NCBI GenBank assembly: GCA_049799955.1
Contig: JBARIW010000065.1
Coordinates: 40,013 to 104,012, forward strand
Direction: 5' to 3'
DNA length: 64,000 bases
DNA from: JBGTFE01 sp049799955
GTDB taxonomy: Bacteria; Acidobacteriota; Blastocatellia; Pyrinomonadales; Pyrinomonadaceae
Part shown: positions 18,135-27,027 of the stretch, piece by piece
Numbering within the stretch: position 1 is the first letter of the stretch
Layout of the letters: each line of letters starts with the position of its first letter
Program-made: the position numbers and the translations under genes
The notes under the pieces: model-generated
Told to the model about the DNA's origin: nothing
Databases searched by the model: none
What the model saw: the letters and a program-made list of their open reading frames with translations, nothing else

Positions 18135-18401
18135 ATGACTACACTTCTGTGGCTATGGGCATTAACCGGAGGAGGCATTGCTACCTCAATCATGATACGC
18201 ATTTGGCTGCCCCGTCCCGTGCCTATTATCAAATACTTTAGCATCCTTATCGCCGGAATCGTCGGCGGCGTCGTTGGCGGATACCTTGTGCATAACTCGG
18301 CAAGTGATCCGATGCCGGGAATTGTGGCAGCACTAGCCGGGGGACTTATTCTCTCTGGCGGCGTAGCGTTGTTTGGCAGTGGAGTCGGCAACGCTGGTTA
18401 G
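18135..18401 (+). CDS. Small integral membrane protein, possible integron cassette gene
   Basis: A protein of 88 residues with three hydrophobic helices (about 2-22, 33-54, 62-85), rich in glycine (GIVGGVVGGYLVH and ALAGGLILSGGVALFGSG). An AAAGGAG site lies 8 bases before the ATG. It resembles short GlsB/YeaQ-like or glycine-zipper membrane proteins but I do not assign a family. It is divergent from the integrase remnant and is followed at its stop by GTTAGAC, which fits the GTTRRRY core of cassette recombination sites. Confidence 0.6.
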   Translation: MTTLLWLWALTGGGIATSIMIRIWLPRPVPIIKYFSILIAGIVGGVVGGYLVHNSASDPMPGIVAALAGGLILSGGVALFGSGVGNAG

Positions 18402-18417
18402 ACGTTAGTTTTGTTTT

Positions 18418-18621
18418 TCAAATCAGGACAAAGATTTGCTTATTATCAAGCAGTTTGGCAACATCGGAATTCTGAGTCCAAGAGAGTTTTCCGACCAGGA
18501 AAAAACCGATTAGAATCCAAATCGCCGCCGAACAAGTCATTGTAACGGAGCGCGGGTCAGCGCGGCTTTCATCCGACAACCTGGATGTTTGATGCGCCCG
18601 CTGAATTCCAGCGTCAGGCAT
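18418..18621 (-). CDS. Small hypothetical ORF overlapping the serC stop
   Basis: An ORF of 67 codons overlapping serC by 8 bases. The second half (CSAAIWILIGFFLVGKLSW) could be one membrane helix and reads like the C-terminus of a larger membrane protein; the first half is low-complexity and arginine-rich. It may be a fragment or a non-gene. Confidence 0.3.
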   Translation of the reverse strand: MPDAGIQRAHQTSRLSDESRADPRSVTMTCSAAIWILIGFFLVGKLSWTQNSDVAKLLDNKQIFVLI

Positions 18622-19702
18622 TTTTCTGTGCGAAATCCTTCATAAATTCAACCAGTTTTTCAACGCCTTGGCGCGGGAAAGCGTTGTAAATCGAGGCGCG
18701 GATGCCGCCGACCGAGCGATGACCTTTCAAACCGTCGAGACCTTGCGCCGTTGCTTCCGAGCAGAATTGTTTTTCGAGTTCTTCCGAGGGCAGACGATAG
18801 GTTACGTTCATCAGCGAACGCGCCGATTTTTCGGCGTGTCCGATGTAATAACCGTCGCTCGCGTCGATTGCGTCGTATAAAATGCCCGCTTTTTCTTCGT
18901 TGAGCTTTTCCATCGAAGTCAAGCCGCCTTTTTCTCTGAGCCAGTCGCAGACGAGGCTGATGATGTAAATTCCCCACGTGTTCGGCGTGTTCAGCATCGA
19001 ATCGTTTTCGGCAATCAGGCGATAATCGAGCATCGAATGTTGATTTTCGGGAACTTTCGCGATTAAATCGTCGCGGATAATTACCAAAGTTACGCCCGAA
19101 GGTCCGATGTTTTTCTGCGCGCCGCAATAAATCAGCGCGTGTTTTGAAACGTCAATCGGTTTTGAAAGAATGTTTGACGAAGCGTCGCAGATAACGGGAA
19201 TTCCGCCGCCGTCGAGGTCGTATTTGTATTCGACGCCTTCGATTGTTTCGTTTGAAGTGTAATGAACGTATTCGGCATTCTCGCTGAAATTCAGCTCGTC
19301 CTGATTTGGGACGGATTTGAAGTTCGAGTCGGCGGACGAAAAAATCGTTTTCGCGTCGCCGCATCGTTTTGCCTCTTTTATCGCTTTTTTGCCCCAAGTT
19401 CCGGTGATAACGTAATCAGCCGTTCGATGCGCTCCGAGAAAATTCATCGGAATCATCGAAAACTGCAAAGATGCGCCGCCTTGCAGAAACAGGATTTTAT
19501 AGTTTTCGGGAACATTCAGAAGCTCGCGCAATCCGCGTTCCGCCTTGTGCAGAATCGGCTCGAAATGCTTTGAGCGATGGCTGACTTCCATCACGCTCAT
19601 CCCGATTCCGCCGAGCGAAATCATCTCGCTCTGCGCTTTTTCCAGAACCGATAAAGGCAAACAAGCCGGTCCCGCGCTGAAATTGTAAATTCTTTCGGTC
19701 AT
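18614..19702 (-). CDS. serC: Phosphoserine aminotransferase
   Basis: A PLP aminotransferase of class V making 3-phosphoserine from 3-phosphohydroxypyruvate (serine biosynthesis; also used for pyridoxine). It has 362 residues, the usual length. Motifs: start RIYNFSAGPACLPLSVLEKA, FLQGGASLQFSMIPMN at about residue 72, the PLP lysine in YCGAQKNIGPSGVT at about residue 196, and the C-terminal VGGIRASIYNAFP. It is preceded by a purine-rich ribosome site. It is core metabolism; no serA is in the window. Confidence 0.97.
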   Translation of the reverse strand: MTERIYNFSAGPACLPLSVLEKAQSEMISLGGIGMSVMEVSHRSKHFEPILHKAERGLRELLNVPENYKILFLQGGASLQFSMIPMNFLGAHRTADYVITGTWGKKAIKEAKRCGDAKTIFSSADSNFKSVPNQDELNFSENAEYVHYTSNETIEGVEYKYDLDGGGIPVICDASSNILSKPIDVSKHALIYCGAQKNIGPSGVTLVIIRDDLIAKVPENQHSMLDYRLIAENDSMLNTPNTWGIYIISLVCDWLREKGGLTSMEKLNEEKAGILYDAIDASDGYYIGHAEKSARSLMNVTYRLPSEELEKQFCSEATAQGLDGLKGHRSVGGIRASIYNAFPRQGVEKLVEFMKDFAQKNA

Positions 19703-19717
19703 TTTTTCTCCTCTAGA

Positions 19718-19780
19718 TAAAAAGCGAGCAGTTTGTCTTTTTTCTTTACCGCTTACTGCTCACCGCTCGCTGCTTATTAA
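19718..19780. repeat. Heptad-repeat palindrome 4 (GCTnnCT family)
   Basis: The right side is four 7-mers (GCTTACT, GCTCACC, GCTCGCT, GCTTATT) at 19751-19778. The left arm AAAGCGAGCAG (19721-19731) is complementary to part of it. It lies upstream of serC. Confidence 0.7.
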
Positions 19781-19950
19781 AATAACACAGCCGAAAAGTT
19801 TAATAAATTTACGGAAATGAACTTTCCCGCTTCAAAAAAGTGCAAGGCTTGGAGTAAAATGATGATAATTAACAACTCTTTTTTTTTCAAAAGCATCTTA
19901 AAGAGGCGTTTCCGAAATACATATCAAAAGACGAGTTTGGAGGATTATTA

Positions 19951-21291
19951 ATGTTTCGTAAAAATTATTTTACATTTCTTTTAGCAACAGCTTTATTTTT
20001 AATCGGCAGTGTCGCCGCTTTTGCTCAAACCGCGCCGATTTCCGGTAAGGTTGAAGTTAAAAAAGCCGACGGAACGACCGCTCCGGTTGCCGGCGCGCTG
20101 GTTCAGGTTTACCGTCTCGACCAGAAAACAAAACTGCCTTCGGATAAAACCGGCAAAAAAGGCGATTTTGCGTTTGCGGGATTGCCGCTCGGCGCGCGAT
20201 ATATTTTATCGGTCAGCGGACCGGGCATCTCGCCCTTGATTTATCCGAATGTTCCGGCGGGCGCGGACAATTTTACAATTACCGTTTCCGAAGGCGACGG
20301 CAAAGTGTTTACCGAAGAAGAAATAAGACAGGCGATTGCCAATAAATCAAGCAATTCGACTTCAACCGAAACCCCAAAAAACACTGAACCGACCGCAGAT
20401 GAAAAAAAGGCGCAGGCTGAACGCGAAAAACAAATTGCCGACTATAATTCCAAGAAGAAAAAGGCTGAAAGTAATTTTGCGCTCGTCAACACGGTCTTAA
20501 AAGAAGGCGACGCGGCTTTTAAGGCGGGAAATTACGATCTTGCGATTACCAAATTTAACGAAGGAATCGATGCCGACCCGGATTTCGCGGGAAGCGCGCC
20601 GGTTCTTCTCAACTATAAAGGCTCGGCTTTAAATAAAAGAGGAACCGATACATATAATAAATCGCTGAAAGCCGATGAAGCGACCAAAACAGCCGCCAGA
20701 GAATCGGTCAAAAAAGATTATGAAGAATCGGTTGCCGCTTCGAACAAAGCTCTCGAAATCCTGAAAACCGCGACCTCGACGGACGCCAACGTTCAAAAGG
20801 GTTATGAATCGCAGAAACTTTCCGCGCTGACAAATCGAAAAGAATCTTATCGTTTGATGTCCAAAACCGGCGTTGAGCGCACCAAAGGTAAAGAGGCATT
20901 GACCGCTTATCAGGAATATATGGCTGTCGAAACCGACGCCAAGTTAAAAACGGACGCTCAATATGAATTGGCGACAACGCTCCAGAATTCGGATGAATTC
21001 GAAATGTCCGTTGCCGAGTTCGAGAAAATTTTAGCGGCTGACCCTAACAACGTCGATGCGCTCGCGGGTATCGGTCTGAGTCTTGTCAACGTCGGTTACG
21101 TAAATATGGAAAAAGATGAGGCGAAAGGTAAAGCGCAGCTTCAGCAAGCCGCCAATTATCTGCAAAAATTCGTAGATACGGCTCCCGCAACGCACCCTTA
21201 CAAAGAAGAAGCAAAAGGCATTATCACAACGCTTAAGAGCCAGCAAAATCTGACTCCGCAAAAAATTACCACGACTAAAAAGAAACAATAG
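19951..21291 (+). CDS. Exported carboxypeptidase-regulatory-like plus TPR protein
   Basis: A protein of 446 residues. A signal peptide (ends AAFAQ, about residue 26) is followed by a carboxypeptidase-regulatory-like beta-sandwich (PISGKVEVKKADGTTAPVAGA, GKKGDFAFAGLPLGARYILSV) to about residue 120. A charged linker with coiled-coil character (EKKAQAEREKQIADYNSKKK) leads into TPR-like repeats (GNYDLAITKFNEGIDADPDF; EFEMSVAEFEKILAADPNN). GGAGGA precedes the ATG. Such proteins are frequent in Acidobacteria; the role is unknown. A strong terminator follows. Confidence 0.75.
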   Translation: MFRKNYFTFLLATALFLIGSVAAFAQTAPISGKVEVKKADGTTAPVAGALVQVYRLDQKTKLPSDKTGKKGDFAFAGLPLGARYILSVSGPGISPLIYPNVPAGADNFTITVSEGDGKVFTEEEIRQAIANKSSNSTSTETPKNTEPTADEKKAQAEREKQIADYNSKKKKAESNFALVNTVLKEGDAAFKAGNYDLAITKFNEGIDADPDFAGSAPVLLNYKGSALNKRGTDTYNKSLKADEATKTAARESVKKDYEESVAASNKALEILKTATSTDANVQKGYESQKLSALTNRKESYRLMSKTGVERTKGKEALTAYQEYMAVETDAKLKTDAQYELATTLQNSDEFEMSVAEFEKILAADPNNVDALAGIGLSLVNVGYVNMEKDEAKGKAQLQQAANYLQKFVDTAPATHPYKEEAKGIITTLKSQQNLTPQKITTTKKKQ

Positions 21292-21315
21292 CTTTACTTT
21301 TAAGGTTTAGCCGAG

Positions 21316-21357
21316 AAAATGTCGCAGCCGGAAATTGATTCCCGGCTGCGACATTTT
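21316..21357 (+). terminator. Intrinsic terminator after the TPR protein gene
   Basis: A 16-bp perfect stem (21316-21331 with 21342-21357), a 10-base loop, and the T-run within and after the right arm. It separates this gene from pilB. Confidence 0.9.
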
Positions 21358-21557
21358 TCTTTTAAAATCCAAATCAATTCATTTTGACCAGTTTCCGCTC
21401 ATTTTGAAAAAGAATTCCTTGACAGTTTTGAGTTAAACATTTATGATTGTAAATCAACGATGTTTAATCGTCGTTGCTCGTTTCTCACAAAGACAGAATC
21501 CGCTTCTGAAATTTTCTTACAAAAGTGTTTAATTACGGAACATTTTCGAATAAATAA

Positions 21558-23411
21558 ATGTCAGCAAAACTTGGGGAAATCCTTGTCCGCGAAAACCTTA
21601 TAACTTCGCAGCAACTGCGTGAAGCGCTGGAATACCAGCGCAGCAGCGGCGGACGCCTCGGCTCTAATCTCGTCAAGCTCGGAATAATTTCTGACGACGT
21701 GATTACCGCCGTTTTGTCGCGTCAGTACGGCGTTCCTTCGATAAATCTGGAGCTTTTCCAGATTGAAGATGAAACCATCAAATTAATTTCTCACGAAGTC
21801 GCGCTCAAATATTCGGTTCTGCCGATTTCCAAAGTCGGCGCGACTCTGACGCTGGCGATGGCTGACCCGACCAATGTTTTTGCGATGGACGACATCAAGT
21901 TTATGACCGGGCTGAATGTCGAGCCGGTTATCGCTTCGGAAGCCTCGCTGCAAATTGCCATCGGAAAATATTACAGTTCGTCGAAGAAAATAGACATTTT
22001 CGATTTTGCCGCGATTGGCGATATCGAAAGAAACGGGCGACCGCAATCGAAAAACGGCAACGGAAATGGTAACGGGAACGGCTCAAAACCGGCAGTGAAA
22101 GGTAATGAAAGGCTGGTCGATTCGGATTTGACCGTTTCGCTCGACCGTTTCCAGTTTGATAATGCCAGCGCCGAAGAATTCGAGTTAATCGAAGAAAACG
22201 AGGAAATCGACCTCGCCCAGCTCGCCATCGCCAGCGAGGACGCACCCGTCGTTCGTCTAGTCAACGTTTTGCTCGTCGATTCGCTTCGTCGCGGCGCATC
22301 CGACATACACGTCGAGCCGTATGAAAAAGATTTTCGCATCCGTTTCCGCATCGACGGCGTTTTGTATGACGTTATGCATCCGCCGATGAAGATGCGCGAC
22401 GCGCTGCTTTCGCGTCTGAAAATTATGGCGAAGCTCGATATTTCCGAGAAACGCCTGCCGCAGGACGGACGCATCAAGATTAAAGTTAAGATTGACAATC
22501 GCTCGCGCGAACTAGATTTCCGCGTTTCCAGCCTTCCGACGCTTTTCGGCGAAAAAATCGTGCTTCGTCTGCTTGATAAAGACAAGCTGATGCTCGATAT
22601 GACCAAGCTCGGTTTCGAGCCGCAGGCGCTGGAAATTTTCAAGCGCAACATTGCCAAACCTTACGGAATGGTTCTCGTAACGGGTCCGACCGGCTCGGGT
22701 AAAACCAACACGCTCTATTCCGCGCTTCAGGCGCTGAACACGCCGGAAACGAATATTATGACGGCGGAAGACCCGGTCGAATTCAACCTGCCCGGCATCA
22801 ACCAGGTGCAGATGAAGGAACAAATCGGCTTAAACTTTGCCGCCGCGCTTCGTTCATTTTTGCGTCAGGACCCGAATATCATCCTCGTCGGCGAAATCCG
22901 CGACTTTGAAACGGCGGAAATCGCCATCAAAGCCGCGCTGACCGGACACATGGTTTTATCGACCCTGCACACGAACGACGCGCCTTCGACCATTTCGCGT
23001 ATGGTCAATATGGGCATCGAGCCGTTTCTGGTCGCCACATCGGTCAATATTATTCAGGCGCAGAGACTTATTCGCCGCGTTTGCAGCAACTGCAAAGAAG
23101 AGCATAAAGTTCCCGTCGAAGCATTTATCGAAATCGGTTTCGAGCCGGAAGAAGCGCAGACTCTAAAAGCCTACAAAGGCGCGGGCTGCACGACCTGCAA
23201 CGGAACGGGTTATAAAGGCAGAGTCGGACTTTACGAAGTAATGGAAATAACGGACGAGCTGCGCGAGCTTATCATCATCGGCGCGAGCGCGATTGAGCTC
23301 AGAAGAAAGGCAATCGAATGCGGAATGATTACGCTGCGCGGTTCGGGTTTGTATAAATTACGCGAAGGAATTACGACGATTGAGGAAGTGGTCAAGGAAA
23401 CGGTTTTATAA
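21558..23411 (+). CDS. pilB: Type IV pilus assembly ATPase PilB
   Basis: The cytoplasmic motor that powers pilus extension, 617 residues. The N-terminal MshEN/GspE-II domain spans about 1-150. A low-complexity linker (NGNGNGNGNGS) lies near residue 170. The ATPase domain has Walker A GPTGSGKTN (about 376), the Asp box and Walker B ILVGEIRDFETAEIA, the His box, and a four-cysteine zinc site CSNC...CTTCNGTGYKGR (about 509-550) typical of PilB. It starts a block with pilT and pilC in the same direction. Confidence 0.95.
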   Translation: MSAKLGEILVRENLITSQQLREALEYQRSSGGRLGSNLVKLGIISDDVITAVLSRQYGVPSINLELFQIEDETIKLISHEVALKYSVLPISKVGATLTLAMADPTNVFAMDDIKFMTGLNVEPVIASEASLQIAIGKYYSSSKKIDIFDFAAIGDIERNGRPQSKNGNGNGNGNGSKPAVKGNERLVDSDLTVSLDRFQFDNASAEEFELIEENEEIDLAQLAIASEDAPVVRLVNVLLVDSLRRGASDIHVEPYEKDFRIRFRIDGVLYDVMHPPMKMRDALLSRLKIMAKLDISEKRLPQDGRIKIKVKIDNRSRELDFRVSSLPTLFGEKIVLRLLDKDKLMLDMTKLGFEPQALEIFKRNIAKPYGMVLVTGPTGSGKTNTLYSALQALNTPETNIMTAEDPVEFNLPGINQVQMKEQIGLNFAAALRSFLRQDPNIILVGEIRDFETAEIAIKAALTGHMVLSTLHTNDAPSTISRMVNMGIEPFLVATSVNIIQAQRLIRRVCSNCKEEHKVPVEAFIEIGFEPEEAQTLKAYKGAGCTTCNGTGYKGRVGLYEVMEITDELRELIIIGASAIELRRKAIECGMITLRGSGLYKLREGITTIEEVVKETVL

Positions 23412-23424
23412 GGAAGGAAAAAGT

Positions 23425-24228
23425 ATGTTGCGAGCAATAGCATTATCATTGGCTTTACTGATTGGACTTGGGACGATTATCCCTTTGACGACCGACTATG
23501 TTGAAGCCGGCGCGAAAAAACAAAAGAAAAAGAAAAAACAGGTAAAGTATAAAAAATATTCGAAAAAATGGTGGCGCGCATATCGAGCGAGAATGCAGCG
23601 CAAACAGGCTTTAATCAAACGCAAACGCGCGATGCTCGCACGACAGATTCTGCTTTCCAGAGACAATGACGTGAAACAGGCTACGGAAGCAAGCCAGAAC
23701 TCGAAAAATAAAGCCGCACAGAATTTAACCGTTGCCGATTCGACACCGGCAGTTTTGCCTTCGGGCGAAACTGCGCCGAAAGGCTGGAAATCCGGCTCGG
23801 TTTCCGGCAGCGAGCTTCAGTTCCGCGTTGACGACGACACGGGAGCGCAAATCGGCTCGGCTTCGATTTCGGTCGTCGGTCCGGCAGCGAGCGCGGACAG
23901 CGGCAACGGGCGAATCAAAACAGTCGGCGGCGTTCCGACCAATTCGCTGCGAAGCACCGTCATTGACCGGATGATTAAGGAAAACGGTTGGGTCGTCAAC
24001 GATTTTCAAAAGGAAATCGGCGGCAAAAAAGTCTATGTCGTCGTCGCCCAATCCGAAGGCGCGGGCGGCGCAGTTCAATCGAGAATGTTCTACTTCACCG
24101 AGATTGACGGTCGCATCTACAGCGTTTCTACAACCTCGCCGACCAATTCGTCCGAACGAATCGTGCAGGAATCCGAAAAGGTCATCGATTCGCTCCAGCG
24201 CAAAAAAACCCAGCAAGCACTTAAATAG
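23425..24228 (+). CDS. Hypothetical exported basic protein in the pil block
   Basis: A protein of 267 residues from the ATG at 23425, which has AAGGAAGG 8 bases upstream; the longer ORF start at 23380 lies inside pilB. A signal peptide covers 1-25, then comes a strongly basic tract (KKQKKKKKQVKYKKYSKKWW, then RARMQRKQ). A compact C-terminal domain (ELQFRVDDDTGAQIGSASIS ... VYVVVAQSEGAGG) of about 130 residues lies beyond. I do not recognise the family. The place between pilB and pilT suggests a pilus or cell-envelope link, by context only. Confidence 0.6.
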   Translation: MLRAIALSLALLIGLGTIIPLTTDYVEAGAKKQKKKKKQVKYKKYSKKWWRAYRARMQRKQALIKRKRAMLARQILLSRDNDVKQATEASQNSKNKAAQNLTVADSTPAVLPSGETAPKGWKSGSVSGSELQFRVDDDTGAQIGSASISVVGPAASADSGNGRIKTVGGVPTNSLRSTVIDRMIKENGWVVNDFQKEIGGKKVYVVVAQSEGAGGAVQSRMFYFTEIDGRIYSVSTTSPTNSSERIVQESEKVIDSLQRKKTQQALK

Positions 24229-24298
24229 TGAAAAACTAATAGTGAACAGTGAATAATTAAAACAATTTTCACTGTTCACTATTCACTCTCCACTAAAC
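24227..24298. repeat. Heptad-repeat palindrome 5 (AGTGAAn/CACTnTT family)
   Basis: Left 7-mers AGTGAAA, AGTGAAC, AGTGAAT; right complementary 7-mers CACTGTT, CACTATT, CACTCTC, CACTAAA. It fills the whole gap up to pilT, and its first bases overlap the preceding stop codon. Confidence 0.9.
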
Positions 24299-24300
24299 TT

Positions 24301-25512
24301 ATGAATCTCGAACAATCAAACAACACAGCATCGCAGATAACGCTTCCCGAACTGCTTCGACGGATGACGGATTTGGGCGGCTCTGACCTTCACCTGACGA
24401 CCAATTCGCCGCCGCAGGTGCGCGTTCACGGGCATCTCAGCCCGCTTGACGGCTACGCGTCGATGACTCCGGCTGAAACGAAACAGCTTGCATATTCGGT
24501 TTTGACCGACGCGCAAAAGCATCGCTTTGAAGAAAATCTCGAACTCGATTTCTCATTCGGCTTAAAAGGAATGTCGCGTTTTCGCGCCAATTTATTTAAC
24601 CAGAAAGGCGCGGTCGGCGCGGTTTTTCGCGCGATTCCTTACGAAATCAAATCTTTCGACGCGCTCGGACTTCCGACCGTCATATCGGACATGTGCAAAA
24701 AACCGCGCGGCTTGATTCTTGTAACAGGTCCGACCGGCTCGGGTAAATCGACGACTCTGGCTTCGATGATTGATAAAATCAATATCGACCGCCACGACCA
24801 TATTTTAACCATCGAAGACCCGATAGAATTTCTGCATAATCATAAAAACTGTGTCGTCAACCAGCGCGAAGTCGCCGCCGACACGCATTCTTTTACATCC
24901 GCGCTCCGCACCGCGCTTCGCCAAGACCCTGACGTTGTGCTCATCGGCGAAATGCGCGATTTGGAAACGATTGAGATGGCTCTCCGAATCGCCGAAACCG
25001 GACACTTGACCTTCGCGACACTGCACACAAACTCGGCGTATTCGACCATAAACCGTATCATCGACGTTTTCCCTTCGGGACAGCAGGCGCAGGTTCGCAC
25101 GCAGTTATCTCTGGTTCTCGAAGGAATTATGTGCCAATCGCTGCTTCCGAAAGCGGCGGGCGACGGGCGCGTGATGGCGCTCGAAATTCTCGTTCCCAAT
25201 TCCGCCATCCGTAATCTTATCCGCGAAGATAAGATTCACCAGATTTATTCGATGATGCAGACCGGACAGGACAAATTCGGGATGCAGACATTCAATCAGG
25301 CTCTCGCCACGCTTTACGCAAAACGCCAAATCACGCTCGAAGTCGCTATGCAGCGTTCGTCAAACGCCGACGAATTAAGAGACTTAATCGAACGCGGCTC
25401 GGGTCTGAATCAAGCTTACGGCGGGCAGGTAAAACCAAATATGCCGCCGCAGGGACAAGGAAGTCCGTACGCGCAGGGTCGTCCCGTCGGGCAGCGCCCA
25501 CCGGTCAGATAA
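24301..25512 (+). CDS. pilT: Type IV pilus retraction ATPase PilT
   Basis: Powers pilus retraction and twitching motility. It has 403 residues; the start MNLEQSN leads to LPELLRRMTDLGGSDLHLT. Walker A is GPTGSGKST (about 143), Walker B is VVLIGEMRDLETIEMAL, and the diagnostic PilT motif AIRNLIRED lies near residue 301. The proline/glycine-rich C-terminal tail (MPPQGQGSPYAQGRP) is longer than in PilT of Pseudomonas. It lies between two heptad palindromes. Confidence 0.97.
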   Translation: MNLEQSNNTASQITLPELLRRMTDLGGSDLHLTTNSPPQVRVHGHLSPLDGYASMTPAETKQLAYSVLTDAQKHRFEENLELDFSFGLKGMSRFRANLFNQKGAVGAVFRAIPYEIKSFDALGLPTVISDMCKKPRGLILVTGPTGSGKSTTLASMIDKINIDRHDHILTIEDPIEFLHNHKNCVVNQREVAADTHSFTSALRTALRQDPDVVLIGEMRDLETIEMALRIAETGHLTFATLHTNSAYSTINRIIDVFPSGQQAQVRTQLSLVLEGIMCQSLLPKAAGDGRVMALEILVPNSAIRNLIREDKIHQIYSMMQTGQDKFGMQTFNQALATLYAKRQITLEVAMQRSSNADELRDLIERGSGLNQAYGGQVKPNMPPQGQGSPYAQGRPVGQRPPVR

Positions 25513-25518
25513 TTAAAA

Positions 25519-25583
25519 ATTCAAGATTCAAGATTCAAAATCACTTATCAATCTTGAATCTTGAATCTTAAATCTTGAATTAA
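25519..25583. repeat. Heptad-repeat palindrome 6 (ATTCAAG/ATCTTGA family)
   Basis: Left 7-mers ATTCAAG, ATTCAAG, ATTCAAA; right complementary 7-mers ATCTTGA, ATCTTGA, ATCTTAA, ATCTTGA. It fills the gap between pilT and pilC. Confidence 0.9.
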
Positions 25584-25595
25584 GAGGAAAAAACA

Positions 25596-26828
25596 ATGCC
25601 AACATACGCTTATAAAGGTCGTAACCGCCTAAATGAAATGGTTTCCGGCGAAAAATCAGCCGCCAGCCAGGATGAGCTTCGCGCTCTGCTTCGCCGCGAG
25701 CAAATCGTGATGACGCAGGCGTCGGAAAAAGGACGCGAAATCAGTATCCCGAAGCTCGGCAGAAGCAAAAAGGTCGGAGCCAAGGAACTTGCCGTTTTCA
25801 CACGCCAGTTTTCGGTGATGATTGACGCGGGCTTGCCGCTCGTGTCTTGTATCGATATTCTCGCGCAACAGCAAAACAATCCGTTTTTCAAAGACGTTTT
25901 GATTCAGGTGCGTCAAAACGTCGAAGAAGGCTCGACGCTTTCAGCCGCGCTCGAAAAACATCCGAAAGTTTTCGACCAGCTTTACACGCACATGGTCGAA
26001 GCAGGCGAAACGGGCGGCGTGTTGGATTTGATTCTTCAGCGTCTTGCCACATTGATTGAAAAAGTCGTCAAATTAAAACGCAGCATTATGTCGGCTTCAA
26101 TCTATCCGGCGGCGGTCATTTTCGTGGCAATCGCGGCGGTGGCAATCATTATGGTCGTCGTTATTCCGCAGTTTGAACAAATCTTTCTGGGACTTTTAGG
26201 TCCGGGCGAAACTCTTCCGCTTCCGACGCGAATCGTTACGGGAATTAGCAAATTCCTAGCCGGTTGGGGAGGCGTCGGTCTTCTTGCCGGTATTATTGCC
26301 GTCACCGTCGGAATTCGTTTCTATTACAAAACACCGAAAGGGAGACATTTAATCGACGCGCTTTTGCTGAAAACGCCAATCTTCGGCAGCATTATCCGCA
26401 AAGTCGCCGTCGCGCGTTTTGCGCGCATTCTCTCAACGCTGCTTTCCTCGGGCGTGCCGATTCTTCAATCGCTTGAAATCACGGCAAAAACCGCCGGAAA
26501 CGTAATTATCGAAGACGCAATTCTAAAAGTCCGCACCGGAGTCGAACGCGGCGAAAGCTTTGTCGAACCGCTGAAAGCAACCGAAGTCTTCCCGCATATG
26601 GTCGGACAAATGATCGGCGTCGGCGAACAAACCGGCGCGCTCGATGCGATGCTCGGCAAAATCGCCGATTTCTACGAAGACGAAGTAGATTCGGCAATCG
26701 CCGACCTTCTCGCACTAATCGAACCGGCTCTAATCGCCTTCCTCGGCGTAACCATCGGCTCAATTGTTATCTCGATGTATCTACCGCTATTTTCGCTCAT
26801 CGGCAAACTCGCCGGCGGCGCAAAATAA
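25596..26828 (+). CDS. pilC: Type IV pilus inner-membrane platform protein PilC
   Basis: The inner-membrane platform on which PilB and PilT act, 410 residues. It has two T2SS-F domains: the first about 70-190 (FTRQFSVMIDAGLPL, HMVEAGETGGVLD), the second about 270-395 (FARILSTLLSSGVPIL, IGVGEQTGALD). Membrane segments lie at about 168-195, 222-245 and 375-400. AAGAGGA precedes the ATG. The Tn7-like element begins 13 bases after its stop, so its 3' end is the likely attachment site. Confidence 0.97.
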   Translation: MPTYAYKGRNRLNEMVSGEKSAASQDELRALLRREQIVMTQASEKGREISIPKLGRSKKVGAKELAVFTRQFSVMIDAGLPLVSCIDILAQQQNNPFFKDVLIQVRQNVEEGSTLSAALEKHPKVFDQLYTHMVEAGETGGVLDLILQRLATLIEKVVKLKRSIMSASIYPAAVIFVAIAAVAIIMVVVIPQFEQIFLGLLGPGETLPLPTRIVTGISKFLAGWGGVGLLAGIIAVTVGIRFYYKTPKGRHLIDALLLKTPIFGSIIRKVAVARFARILSTLLSSGVPILQSLEITAKTAGNVIIEDAILKVRTGVERGESFVEPLKATEVFPHMVGQMIGVGEQTGALDAMLGKIADFYEDEVDSAIADLLALIEPALIAFLGVTIGSIVISMYLPLFSLIGKLAGGAK

Positions 26829-26841
26829 CCCTAACTATATT

Positions 26842-26910
26842 TGTGATTTGCAAATAAAGTCGCGTATTAGTAAATAAAGTTCCGTAGTAGGAAATAAAGT
26901 CGCGTAGCAA
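26842..26910. repeat. Left (pilC-proximal) transposon end with three tandem TnsB-type sites
   Basis: Three head-to-tail 20-bp repeats at 26851, 26871 and 26891 share .AAATAAAGT..CGTA.TAG-like sequence, 9 bases inside the TGT tip. Spaced copies of a TnsB site at each end are the known Tn7 arrangement. Confidence 0.88.
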
Positions 26911-26985
26911 AACAAATTTGTTAAACAAACAAATAGACATGAAAATGTGTCTTTGAGAACAGAAAGATAATTATTCATAACTTAA

Positions 26986-27013
26986 AAGAGGTAATCTAGA
27001 CTGATTACCTCTT
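26986..27013 (-). terminator. Terminator of the tns operon
   Basis: An 11-bp perfect stem (26986-26996 with 27003-27013) with a 6-base loop, starting 14 bases beyond the tniQ stop. T-rich sequence lies on both sides. Confidence 0.8.
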
Positions 27014-27027
27014 CTTTTTATGCAATT

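Noticed and set aside
18044..18241. 65-codon plus-strand ORF overlapping the small membrane gene
   Set aside because: No ribosome site, and the overlapping frame at 18135 has a strong AAAGGAG and clear membrane helices.
18399..18420. Complete attC recombination site
   Set aside because: Only a GTTRRRY-type core is present; the matching RYYYAAC box and the paired inner boxes were not found.
21971..22657. 228-codon minus-strand ORF
   Set aside because: Antisense to pilB, serine- and arginine-rich shadow frame.
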